Source of the DNA: an uncultured Acidobacteriota bacterium | GTDB taxonomy: Bacteria; Acidobacteriota; Thermoanaerobaculia; Gp7-AA8 | Direction: 5' to 3' | Assembly (NCBI GenBank): GCA_946887105.1 | Contig: CAMPKJ010000328.1 | Span: forward strand, 1-5,003 | DNA length: 5,003 nucleotides | Shown here: one piece after another, positions 1 through 5,003 of the stretch | Position numbering within the stretch: the stretch's first letter is position 1 | Layout: every line of letters begins with the position of its first letter | Made by a program: the position numbers and the translations under genes | Notes under the pieces: model-generated | What the model saw: the letters and a program-made list of their open reading frames with translations, nothing else | What the model was told of the DNA's origin: nothing | The model's database searches: none

Positions 1-1613
1 CGCACTTCGATCGAGCCGATGGCCAGGCGCGCGCGGCCGGCCTTGTGGATCTCGAGATCGCGGCGGATCACGTCGTAGCAGTAGATGCGCGCGTCGTCAT
101 CGAACGGTTCGAACAGCGACATCACCGCGTAATGCGCGGCCACGCGCGAGAGATCGAGACGCGCCGGGATCACCTCGCGCTCGAAGATCTGCCGCGCGGT
201 CCCGCGATCGGCGACGTTGCTGTGAGCGGGCTCGAGACGCGCGAGGAATCCGGCCTCGAGCGAGTTGCCGCCGATGCGTTCCGCGAGCTGCAGCACGCGG
301 CCGGCGTAGTGCAGAACCTGCACGGTCTCGATGCCGGAGACGTCGCTGAAGAACCAGCCGCAGCTGGTGAACATCAGCATCGAGTTGCGCTGCATCTCCA
401 GCAGCTCGAGCACCGTGACTTCGTTCGAGTCGGCGAAGGCGTGCTTCGCGAGGAAGCGCGCCACCGAGGCATCGGAGCGGTCGAGGATCACCTCGATGTA
501 GTCCTCGCGCGCGAGCCATGGGTCGCGCAGCAGCCGCGCGCCGGTGCGCGAGAAGATGGCGTCCGTCTCGTCGCGCAGCCATTCGAGCGCGGCGCGCAGC
601 GGACCGCGCCATTGCTGATTCCACCCCGCACCACCGCCTGCATTGCATCCGCAGTCGCTGCGCCAGCGCTCGACGCCATGCGAGCAGCTCCATGACGTCC
701 TCTCCACGATCTGCACCGCGGCGGACGGCGGATGCGTCTGCAGGTGTTCGCCGTAATTGGTCAGCTTCGCCAGCGCCTGCTCTTCGATGAGCTGCAGCGC
801 GTAGGCGAGCGCCATCTCGCCGAAGCGGTGATGATGTCCGTACGTCTCGCCGTCGGTGGCGATGTTCACGAGTTGCGGATGCGTGCGCGTGTTGTTGAAC
901 GCGCCCGCCAGTCGATGGGCGAGGTTCTCGCCCCGCGCGAGCAGTCGCTCGAACGCCACCGCGCGCGAGATCGGCCCGTCGTAGAAGAAGATGGCGATGC
1001 TGCGGCCGGACGGCAGACGGCAGAGGTACGGCATGGTCGGATCGATCGAGCCCGCCGCCTGATGCGGCTCGAGAATCGTGAACGCGATGCCGGCCGCCGC
1101 GAGCGCCTCCAGCGAGGCGATGTCGACCGCGGTTTCCGGCAGCCACATCCCTTCCGGTTTCCGTCCGAAGCGATGCTCGAAATCGCGCACGCCCCAGTGC
1201 ACCTGCGTCGCTTTGTCGCGATCGTTGGCGAGCGGAAGAATGACGTGGTTGTACGCCTGGGCGATGGCGTTGCCGTGGCCGGAGTAGCGATCGCGCGAGA
1301 TGCGGTCGGCTTCCAGAATCGCGGCGTAGGTCTCGGGCGCGCACGCTTCCAGCCAGCTCAGGAGCGTCGGACCGAAGTTGAAGCTGATCGCGGAGTAGTT
1401 GTTGACGATGCGCAGGATGCGGTCGTGCGCGTCGAGCACGCGCGCGGTCGCGTTCGGCTCGTAGCACTCCGCGGTGATGCGCGCGTTCCAGTCGTGCCAG
1501 GGGAAAGCGGAGTCCTGCGTTTCCACGGCTTCCAGCCAGGGGTTCTCGCGCGGCGGCTGGTAGAAATGGCCGTGGATGGCGATGAAGCGCTGCGACGTCA
1601 TTTGCGCGGGCAT
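1..1613 (-). CDS. Glycoside hydrolase family 57 protein with DUF3536 region, C-terminus cut by window edge
   Basis: The frame is open without a stop from 1613 to the left edge (537 full codons seen). The N-terminus carries the GH57 signature HGHFYQPP at residues 14-21. Next come WLPETAVD with the likely catalytic nucleophile Glu160, and TDGETYGHHH with the likely acid/base Asp254. These match conserved GH57 motifs, a family of alpha-glucan-acting enzymes (amylases, branching enzymes, glucanotransferases) with a (beta/alpha)7 barrel. After the barrel comes a Cys-containing stretch (CSHGVERWRSDCGC, Cys310, Cys321, Cys323) typical, from memory, of the DUF3536 branch. Members are around 800 residues, so roughly the last third is missing. 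No signal peptide is seen, so it is probably cytoplasmic; the exact substrate is unknown. Two in-frame ATGs exist (1613 and 1601), neither with a clear Shine-Dalgarno; I take 1613, 12 bases after the response regulator stop, but 1601 (MTSQRFIAIHGH) is equally plausible. Family call firm, substrate open. Confidence 0.9.
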   Translation of the reverse strand, partial: MPAQMTSQRFIAIHGHFYQPPRENPWLEAVETQDSAFPWHDWNARITAECYEPNATARVLDAHDRILRIVNNYSAISFNFGPTLLSWLEACAPETYAAILEADRISRDRYSGHGNAIAQAYNHVILPLANDRDKATQVHWGVRDFEHRFGRKPEGMWLPETAVDIASLEALAAAGIAFTILEPHQAAGSIDPTMPYLCRLPSGRSIAIFFYDGPISRAVAFERLLARGENLAHRLAGAFNNTRTHPQLVNIATDGETYGHHHRFGEMALAYALQLIEEQALAKLTNYGEHLQTHPPSAAVQIVERTSWSCSHGVERWRSDCGCNAGGGAGWNQQWRGPLRAALEWLRDETDAIFSRTGARLLRDPWLAREDYIEVILDRSDASVARFLAKHAFADSNEVTVLELLEMQRNSMLMFTSCGWFFSDVSGIETVQVLHYAGRVLQLAERIGGNSLEAGFLARLEPAHSNVADRGTARQIFEREVIPARLDLSRVAAHYAVMSLFEPFDDDARIYCYDVIRRDLEIHKAGRARLAIGSIEV

Positions 1614-1625
1614 GCTAACGCAACG

Positions 1626-2030
1626 CTAACGGAGGTACTGCGTCACGCACGTTCGCAGCTGTTCGGGCTGCACCGGCTTGCGCAGGACGGCGCGCACGAT
1701 CGATGGGAACCGCTCTTCGATCTTACCGTTCGGGAGTTGCTCGGGCGTGGCGCTGGTGATGACCAGCACCGCCGGCAACCGGCGCAGCGTTCTCACGGAC
1801 GGATCGGACGCGAGCGCCTGCAGGGAGTCGAGGAAGTCGATGCCGGTCATGTGCGGCATCATCACGTCGAGGATGACCAGGTCGTACGCGTGCGTGGAGA
1901 TGCGATGGAGCGCGTCGACGCCGTCGCGTGCGCTGTCGATCTCGAGCGTCGCGTCCTCCTTCAGAACGTCGACGAGGAGATGGCGGACGGCGTCATCATC
2001 ATCGACCACGAGAACATGTCCGTGCGGCAT
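1626..2030 (-). CDS. Single-domain response regulator (CheY-like receiver)
   Basis: The product is a 134-residue protein consisting only of a receiver domain. It begins HVLVVDDDDAVR (acidic pocket around Asp10-Asp12). The phosphoacceptor is Asp55 in LVILDVMMP, the switch Ser93 lies in VLVITSA, and the conserved Lys118 is followed by Pro119 in LRKP. All residues needed for phosphorylation are present, and no DNA-binding or enzymatic output domain follows. It should take phosphate from a histidine kinase and act by protein contact. No kinase is in the window, so its partner lies elsewhere. A stretch of about 20 residues between Ser93 and Lys118 is somewhat longer than in CheY. It starts 42 bases after the TrpF-like gene and ends 12 bases before the GH57 start, in the same orientation, which suggests co-transcription. 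The ATG at 2030 is the only good start: the frame opens at the TrpF-like stop and lacks another ATG or GTG. No strong Shine-Dalgarno is visible. Confidence 0.95.
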   Translation of the reverse strand: MPHGHVLVVDDDDAVRHLLVDVLKEDATLEIDSARDGVDALHRISTHAYDLVILDVMMPHMTGIDFLDSLQALASDPSVRTLRRLPAVLVITSATPEQLPNGKIEERFPSIVRAVLRKPVQPEQLRTCVTQYLR

Positions 2031-2072
2031 CGGCCCAACCCGCTGAAGCAGGAAGAGGGCCAGCGCGAGCGT

Positions 2073-2726
2073 TCAGAAGGCGCGCACCGCGCCGATGAAA
2101 CGCTCCAGCTTCTCGCGATCCAGCCGCCCATCCGTACGCACGCCACTGCAGATGTCCACCCCGGATGCGCCCGTGATCTCCAGCGCCTCGGCCACATTCT
2201 CCGGACGCAGACCGCCGGCCAGAAACACCGGCACGCCGGCATCGGATGCGATCCGGCGGCTGATCGTCCAGTCGTGCACGCGCCCCGTGCCGCCGAGCTC
2301 TTTCACGCGCAGCGCGGGATTGCCGGAGTCGAGCAGGAGCGCATCGACATCGCGCGCCGCCGCCATCGCTTCGTCGTAGGACGCCTCGCCGGTGACGTGG
2401 ACGACCTGCACCAGCCGGATGCCGGGCAGCGCTTCCCGCAGTTGCAAGTGACTGTCGGGCGGCAGCGCGTCGCAAAGTTGGATCGCGGTGGTGCCGAGGC
2501 GGCGGTGCTGCGCGATGATCGCATCGGGGTCGCACAACGAGGTGAGCAGAAACGTCTGCGCGGAGACGGAGCGCGCGATCGAGGCGATCAGCTCTTCGTG
2601 GATGACGCCGGGGCCGCTGGGCATCGCCGACACCAGCCCGAGGATGTCCGCGCCGGCGTCGATGGCCACGCGCGATTCCTCGTGCGAGCTGATGCAGCAG
2701 ATCTTGATCTCGCGCTGCCTCACCAT
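2073..2726 (-). CDS. trpF: Phosphoribosylanthranilate isomerase family protein (TrpF-like, divergent)
   Basis: The product has 217 residues, normal for this single-domain (beta/alpha)8 barrel family. TrpF converts phosphoribosylanthranilate to CdRP in tryptophan synthesis. The family signature is clear: IKICCIS (Cys10 in the general-base position), DALLLDS (Asp133 in the general-acid position), GGTGRVHDW at 145-153, VFLAGGLRPENV at 167-178 and GVDICSGVRTDG at 189-200. Two features are unusual. The Gly after the catalytic Cys in the common KICG motif is Cys11, and the usual FxxxSPR loop reads SAMPSGPGVI (33-42), lacking the substrate-binding Arg. No other trp gene lies nearby. It may be an orphan TrpF or a paralogue acting on another substrate; the symbol names the family, not a proven role. 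The reading frame continues upstream inside the DinB gene, but homology begins at the ATG at 2726, which overlaps the DinB stop as ATGGTGA (7 bases). A GTG at 2723 would give a 4-base overlap. Translational coupling is likely. Confidence 0.85.
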   Translation of the reverse strand: MVRQREIKICCISSHEESRVAIDAGADILGLVSAMPSGPGVIHEELIASIARSVSAQTFLLTSLCDPDAIIAQHRRLGTTAIQLCDALPPDSHLQLREALPGIRLVQVVHVTGEASYDEAMAAARDVDALLLDSGNPALRVKELGGTGRVHDWTISRRIASDAGVPVFLAGGLRPENVAEALEITGASGVDICSGVRTDGRLDREKLERFIGAVRAF

Positions 2727-3247
2727 CCCATACGCTCGCGGAGCGACGTGACGTGCGCGACGTGATGGCGGCTGTGCCATGCGTACATGGCCACGAGCCA
2801 GTCGACGGTCAGGATGCCGGTGTGATCGGGATGGCGGAGCGTGCGCCGGAAATCTGCGTCCTTCATCGAACGAAACAGCGTCACCCACCGCGCGTGCAGC
2901 GACTCGAGCAGCGTGAGCGACACGTCGAGCGGCGTGTCTTTCGAGTCGGGAAGCGCCGCCCACCGCGATTCGTCATACGGACGGATGAGCGGATCGTCCT
3001 CGGTGAGCGCGAGCTTCAGTCGTACGTATGCGTTGAGATGACTGTCCGGCACGTGATGCACCACCTGCCGGACCGTCCAGCCGCCCTCGCGATACGGCGT
3101 GTCGAGTTGTGCGTCGCTGAGGCCCGCCACCGCCTCGCGCATGCGCGACGGCGCCGCCGCGATCGTCTCGATCATCGTGCGGCGCTCGTCCGCGCTCAAT
3201 GCATCCCGTCGTTCGAACGTTCCGATCGGATACCGCAAGTCACTCAT
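2720..3247 (-). CDS. DinB-superfamily putative metal-dependent hydrolase, YfiT/BstA-like
   Basis: The product has 175 residues and matches the Bacillus YfiT type of the DinB superfamily over its full length. It shows an N-terminal LRYPIGTF, then GGWTVRQVVHHVPDSHLNAY (55-74), IRPYDESRWAALPDS (88-102) and YAWHSRHHVAHV (155-166). The fold is a four-helix bundle with a metal site built from three His, here most likely His65, His158 and His162. Their spacing matches the zinc ligands of YfiT, recalled as 67, 160 and 164. The physiological substrate of this group is not established; some DinB proteins are thiol transferases for bacillithiol or mycothiol. The protein is cytoplasmic. I start at the ATG at 3247 because homology begins there; the frame is open further upstream but runs antisense-like through the small gene. 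No good Shine-Dalgarno is visible. It lies 28 bases behind the small hydrophilic gene and overlaps the TrpF-like gene by 7 bases. Confidence 0.93.
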   Translation of the reverse strand: MSDLRYPIGTFERRDALSADERRTMIETIAAAPSRMREAVAGLSDAQLDTPYREGGWTVRQVVHHVPDSHLNAYVRLKLALTEDDPLIRPYDESRWAALPDSKDTPLDVSLTLLESLHARWVTLFRSMKDADFRRTLRHPDHTGILTVDWLVAMYAWHSRHHVAHVTSLRERMGW

Positions 3248-3275
3248 GGACGCATAGTCTAACGTCGAGGACGCC

Positions 3276-3476
3276 TTACTTCGCCTTGCCGTCCCAATCA
3301 CGGCCCGCTTCGCGGCTGCCGTTGTCGTCGCGCACTTCCGGCTTCTCCGCGCCGAAGCTCTTTCCGCCCGATTTCCCCGCACCCATGTGCCCGCCGCTCT
3401 TGTGCCTGCGATCGGACTCGGCCGGGGTGTTGCTCGATGCGGCGTCATCGCCGCCGCGGTTGTTCTGATTGGTCAT
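3276..3476 (-). CDS. Small hydrophilic, probably disordered protein of unknown function
   Basis: This is a 66-residue protein rich in Gly, Lys, Arg, Asp, Glu, Asn and Ser, with no hydrophobic segment, no cysteine and one tryptophan (Trp61). The middle contains a Gly/Lys run (KSGGHMGAGKSGGKSFG, 26-42) and the C-terminus is charged (RDWDGKAK). I recognise no domain. The composition resembles small hydrophilic stress-type proteins, but no defining motif such as a clean KGG repeat is present, so that is only an impression. The start at 3476 is well supported: GGAGGA lies at 3486-3481 with 4 bases before ATG. The frame extends upstream to 3725, but that part is antisense to the exported-protein gene and lacks protein-like composition. 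It is the first gene of the leftward block, 28 bases ahead of the DinB gene, and divergent from the exported-protein gene. Confidence 0.72.
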   Translation of the reverse strand: MTNQNNRGGDDAASSNTPAESDRRHKSGGHMGAGKSGGKSFGAEKPEVRDDNGSREAGRDWDGKAK

Positions 3477-3480
3477 CTGT

Positions 3481-3486
3481 TCCTCC
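3481..3486 (-). promoter_or_regulatory. Strong Shine-Dalgarno of the small hydrophilic gene
   Basis: GGAGGA on the minus strand ends 4 bases before the ATG at 3476. It is the clearest ribosome binding site in the window and fixes the start of the 66-residue protein. The downstream genes of the block lack comparable sites, as expected if they rely partly on coupling. Confidence 0.75.
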
Positions 3487-3551
3487 GGGGAGAGGAGTGG
3501 CAAGCGATGTGCCGGGTACTTTAATGCTATCCTTACGACAAGACGGAAAGT

Positions 3552-3555
3552 AGGA
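3552..3555 (+). promoter_or_regulatory. Ribosome binding site of the exported-protein gene
   Basis: AGGA lies 4 bases before the ATG at 3560, with a further purine-rich GGAAAG at 3545-3550. Together they support the ATG at 3560, which also places the signal peptide exactly at the N-terminus. Confidence 0.5.
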
Positions 3556-3559
3556 ACAA

Positions 3560-4231
3560 ATGCGAGTCTTGTCGCTCGGGCTGCTCCTGATCGCCACGTT
3601 TGCCGCGTTCGCCGATGAGGTCGTATGGAAAATGGATCCGTATGAACGCGCGAGACGCCGCGCGGATCCTGCTGAAAATGCCCGGCGTCATGCCGCGGCG
3701 GTCGCGAAGGGACGTCAGCCTGCACCTGCCGATGTGAACCTCATTGAGGGGAGCTACGACACAACCGTCCTCGCGCCGATCGAGCTGATGATGCAGATTT
3801 ATCCGGCTTACACCCTCGAGCCGCCGCGACGTGAAAAGTTCCGCCGCGACTGGGCGTCGCGCGGTGCGGCAGAGTTACTCGGAAAGGATTGGTGGGAGCG
3901 GCTGCGCGTCGTCTTCCGCCGCGCAATCGCCATCGACGAAGAGAGGCTGCGCATCCGTGCCTTGCCGGCGGAGGAGCAGAAAGCGATCGCGGAGGCGAAG
4001 AACGCCGAGCCGCCACGGGAGGGACATAACGATGACGGAGACTGTGAAGCGGAGGCCGAGGCGTTGAAGGCCGGACGCGCGATCTGGGGCGAAACGTTCG
4101 ATCGCTTTCTCTATGAGGTGATCGCACCCGGCGTGTATTACTGGACTTCGTCTTCCGATCCGGAGTCTCTGACAGATCCGGAGCGATGGCTCGAGGAATG
4201 GGAGTACAGGGAAAGGGGCTGCCGCCGATGA
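3560..4231 (+). CDS. Exported protein of unknown function with N-terminal signal peptide
   Basis: The product has 223 residues. The first 18 form a Sec-type signal peptide: Arg2, a hydrophobic core LSLGLLLIATFAAF, and a likely signal peptidase I site after Ala18 (AFA, then DE). There is no lipobox cysteine. The mature part is hydrophilic and rich in charged residues and tryptophan, with predicted-helix character at 26-50 (YERARRRADPAENARRHAA) and 110-150 (WWERLRVVFRRAIAIDEER). Only two cysteines occur, Cys162 and Cys221, which could form a disulfide after export. The C-terminal part contains FDRFLYEVIAPGVYYW (180-195). I recognise no family. A periplasmic or secreted location is inferred from the signal. 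Its codon choice looks slightly less GC-biased than its neighbours, for example at 3796-3811. The stop overlaps the ATG of a tiny second reading frame as ATGA. The start is supported by AGGA 4 bases upstream. Confidence 0.8.
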   Translation: MRVLSLGLLLIATFAAFADEVVWKMDPYERARRRADPAENARRHAAAVAKGRQPAPADVNLIEGSYDTTVLAPIELMMQIYPAYTLEPPRREKFRRDWASRGAAELLGKDWWERLRVVFRRAIAIDEERLRIRALPAEEQKAIAEAKNAEPPREGHNDDGDCEAEAEALKAGRAIWGETFDRFLYEVIAPGVYYWTSSSDPESLTDPERWLEEWEYRERGCRR

Positions 4232-4314
4232 TTCGCACGGCAATCGCTTTCGTTCTCTGCTGGTTGGCCGCAATGTCGATGGAGGCAGGTTTCAGGGGCA
4301 CGTCGGGGATGTGA
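4228..4314 (+). pseudogene. Tiny signal-peptide-like ORF, possible remnant of a second exported-protein gene
   Basis: The ATG at 4228 overlaps the upstream stop as ATGA, a classic translational-coupling arrangement. The 28 codons give an Arg3, a hydrophobic run IAFVLCWLAAM (residues 6-16), then SMEAGFRGTSGM and a TGA at 4312-4314. This is what the start of an exported or membrane protein looks like, but nothing follows in frame. After the TGA the same frame stays open for only about 15 more codons. Either this is a genuine small peptide, or it is the surviving 5' end of a gene broken by a frameshift or deletion; I favour the second. A chance open frame cannot be excluded because it is short. 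The peptide has no good signal peptidase site and no proper lipobox around Cys11. Confidence 0.35.
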
Positions 4315-4490
4315 TCCGCCGGTCTGATCATCAGCACGCGACGGTGCAATGAACGCGAGCGACGTGTCCTGGCGTGACCTGCTGCTCTGGTACGACCCGC
4401 CGCGGAGCTGGTGCCCATCGCGTCGTCGAACATCACCGCGATCGGCACCGCGGTCCCTTCGGCAACACGGGCGGCGCCGCGAACTGACCC
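4315..4490. other. Convergent intergenic stretch, no convincing gene
   Basis: This spacer lies between the plus-strand exported-protein unit and the minus-strand amidohydrolase, which converge. Several short open frames occur on both strands but none has a ribosome site, a family motif or a stable length. One plus-strand frame starts at the ATG at 4349 with a plausible-looking stretch (MNASDVSWRDLLLWYDPP) and then becomes Arg/Ser-rich like an out-of-phase reading. This could be decayed coding sequence belonging to the truncated ORF just upstream. A short inverted repeat (ACCGCG 4435-4440, CGCGGT 4449-4454) is the only hairpin noted, without a T tract on either side. Confidence 0.4.
4435..4454. 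repeat. Short inverted repeat between convergent genes
   Basis: Six-base arms ACCGCG and CGCGGT flank an 8-base loop. The position between convergent genes would suit a bidirectional terminator, but there is no T run and the stem is short. In GC-rich DNA such repeats arise by chance, so terminator function is only a possibility. Confidence 0.2.
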
Positions 4491-5003
4491 TTACAGCCGC
4501 ACGATTCCGTTGTACGTCTCCGGACGCCGGTCGCGGAAGAACTGCCAGGTGTTGCGCACCTCGCGGATCTTGTCGAAGTCCAGCTCCGCGGTCACGAGCG
4601 CGTCTTTGTCGCGGTCGGCGATGGCCAGGAACTGGCCGCGCGGATCGCAGAAGTAGCTCTGTCCGTAGAACTCGCCGATGTTCCACGGCGCTTCGAAGCC
4701 GACGCGGTTGATGGCGCCGACGAAGTAGCCGTTCGCGACGGCGTGCGCGGGCTGCTCGAGCTTCCACAGATACTCCGACAGTCCGGCCACGGTCGCGGAG
4801 GGGTTGAACACGATCTCCGCGCCGGCCAGGCCGAGCTCGCGCGCGCCTTCGGGGAAGTGGCGGTCGTAGCAGATGTAGACGCCGACCTTGCCGTACTTCG
4901 TGTCGAAGACCGGGTAGCCCATGTTGCCGGGACGGAAGTAGAACTTCTCCCAGAAGCCGGGGGCGACGTGCGGGATGTGGTTCTTGCGGTACTTGCCGAG
5001 GTA
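4491..5003 (-). CDS. Carbon-nitrogen hydrolase, beta-ureidopropionase / N-carbamoyl amino acid amidohydrolase type (C-terminal part)
   Basis: The frame is open from the right edge to the TAA at 4491, giving the last 170 residues; internal Met codons such as the one at 4922 are not the start. Nitrilase-superfamily signatures are present: KYRKNHIP (fragment residues 4-11) with the catalytic Lys7, and VYICYDRHFPEG with the nucleophile Cys45. The catalytic Glu lies in the missing N-terminal part. The following EIVFNPSATV, LSEYLWKLE and YFVGAINRVG closely resemble beta-ureidopropionase, which hydrolyses N-carbamoyl-beta-alanine to beta-alanine, CO2 and ammonia in reductive pyrimidine breakdown. 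Related N-carbamoyl-putrescine and N-carbamoyl-D-amino acid amidohydrolases share these motifs, so the substrate is not settled. The C-terminus ends WQFFRDRRPETYNGIVRL. A dihydropyrimidinase or dihydropyrimidine dehydrogenase gene beyond the right edge would confirm the pyrimidine role. The enzyme is cytoplasmic, and family members form homo-oligomers. Confidence 0.94.
   Translation of the reverse strand, partial: YLGKYRKNHIPHVAPGFWEKFYFRPGNMGYPVFDTKYGKVGVYICYDRHFPEGARELGLAGAEIVFNPSATVAGLSEYLWKLEQPAHAVANGYFVGAINRVGFEAPWNIGEFYGQSYFCDPRGQFLAIADRDKDALVTAELDFDKIREVRNTWQFFRDRRPETYNGIVRL

Larger units (their letters stand above)
3477..3559. promoter_or_regulatory. Divergent intergenic region, likely promoters for both directions
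   Basis: These 83 bases separate two divergent genes, so at least one promoter for each direction is expected here. The core (about 3516-3545) is clearly more AT-rich than the flanks. A weak -10-like TATCCT (3528-3533) lies 26 bases before the plus-strand ATG. A weak TAAAGT (minus strand, 3523-3518) could serve the leftward block. Neither has a convincing -35 at the proper distance, so the location is inferred from gene layout rather than from clear promoter boxes. Confidence 0.4.

Noticed and set aside
45..695. A 216-codon plus-strand open frame
   Set aside because: It is the antisense shadow of GH57 in the same codon-on-codon phase and ends exactly where the sense gene uses a TCA Ser codon.
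97..1467. A 456-codon minus-strand open frame inside GH57
   Set aside because: It is an out-of-phase reading, extremely Arg-rich, while the correct phase over the same bases shows the full set of GH57 motifs.
732..2765. A 677-codon plus-strand open frame spanning three minus-strand genes
   Set aside because: Its codons sit exactly opposite the codons of GH57, the receiver and the TrpF-like gene. In that phase a stop needs TTA, CTA or TCA in the sense strand, which are rare codons here. The predicted protein has no motifs and is rich in Arg, Val, Asp and His, as expected for a shadow.
2727..2963. Possible 79-residue N-terminal extension of the TrpF-like protein
   Set aside because: This part is an out-of-phase reading of the DinB gene, Arg/His/Ala-rich and without family similarity; TrpF homology begins at 2726.
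3248..3274. Direct repeat GGACGC flanking the gap before the DinB gene
   Set aside because: Six bases in GC-rich sequence is within chance expectation, and it does not form a hairpin.
3477..3725. Possible N-terminal extension of the small hydrophilic protein
   Set aside because: The extension would run across the divergent spacer and antisense to the exported-protein gene; the Shine-Dalgarno at 3486-3481 marks the internal ATG as the start.
4324..4334. Eleven-base palindrome CTGATCATCAG
   Set aside because: Too short to support an operator or terminator call, with no partner copy in the window.
3741..4448. Minus-strand open frame opposite the exported-protein gene
   Set aside because: Arg/Pro/Ser-rich low-information translation; the plus strand here has a signal peptide, a ribosome site and protein-like composition.

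Overview
The window comes from a GC-rich bacterial chromosome with densely packed genes and codons that mostly end in G or C. The gene types (a GH57/DUF3536 glycosidase, a YfiT-like DinB protein and a beta-ureidopropionase-type amidohydrolase) would fit a soil or sediment lineage such as Acidobacteriota or a similar uncultured phylum. That placement is a weak inference, since there is no rRNA or marker gene here. I see no tRNA, insertion sequence, CRISPR array or phage gene.

Left block (1-3476, all minus strand, read right to left): a small hydrophilic protein of 66 residues with a strong ribosome binding site (3276-3476), a YfiT-like DinB-family putative metal-dependent hydrolase (2720-3247), a divergent TrpF-family protein (2073-2726, overlapping the DinB gene by 7 bases), a stand-alone receiver-domain response regulator (1626-2030), and a GH57 glycoside hydrolase of the DUF3536 type whose C-terminus runs off the left edge (1-1613). 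The gaps are 28, -7, 42 and 12 bases, so this looks like one transcription unit. No histidine kinase and no other tryptophan gene is visible, so the functions do not form an obvious pathway.

Middle (3477-4490): an 83-base divergent spacer, then a plus-strand gene for an exported protein of unknown function (3560-4231). A tiny 28-codon reading frame overlaps its stop by ATGA and looks like a signal peptide with nothing behind it (4228-4314). About 175 bases with no convincing gene follow, possibly decayed coding sequence.

Right block (4491-5003, minus strand): the C-terminal 170 residues of a carbon-nitrogen hydrolase closest to beta-ureidopropionase / N-carbamoyl amino acid amidohydrolase, with its catalytic Lys and Cys visible. 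Its N-terminus lies beyond the right edge.

I found no clear new defence, mobile or secondary-metabolite system. The most interesting points are the TrpF-family protein with an altered substrate loop that is coupled to a DinB protein, and the apparently truncated second gene behind the exported protein. The many long reading frames opposite or out of phase with these genes are by-products of high GC.
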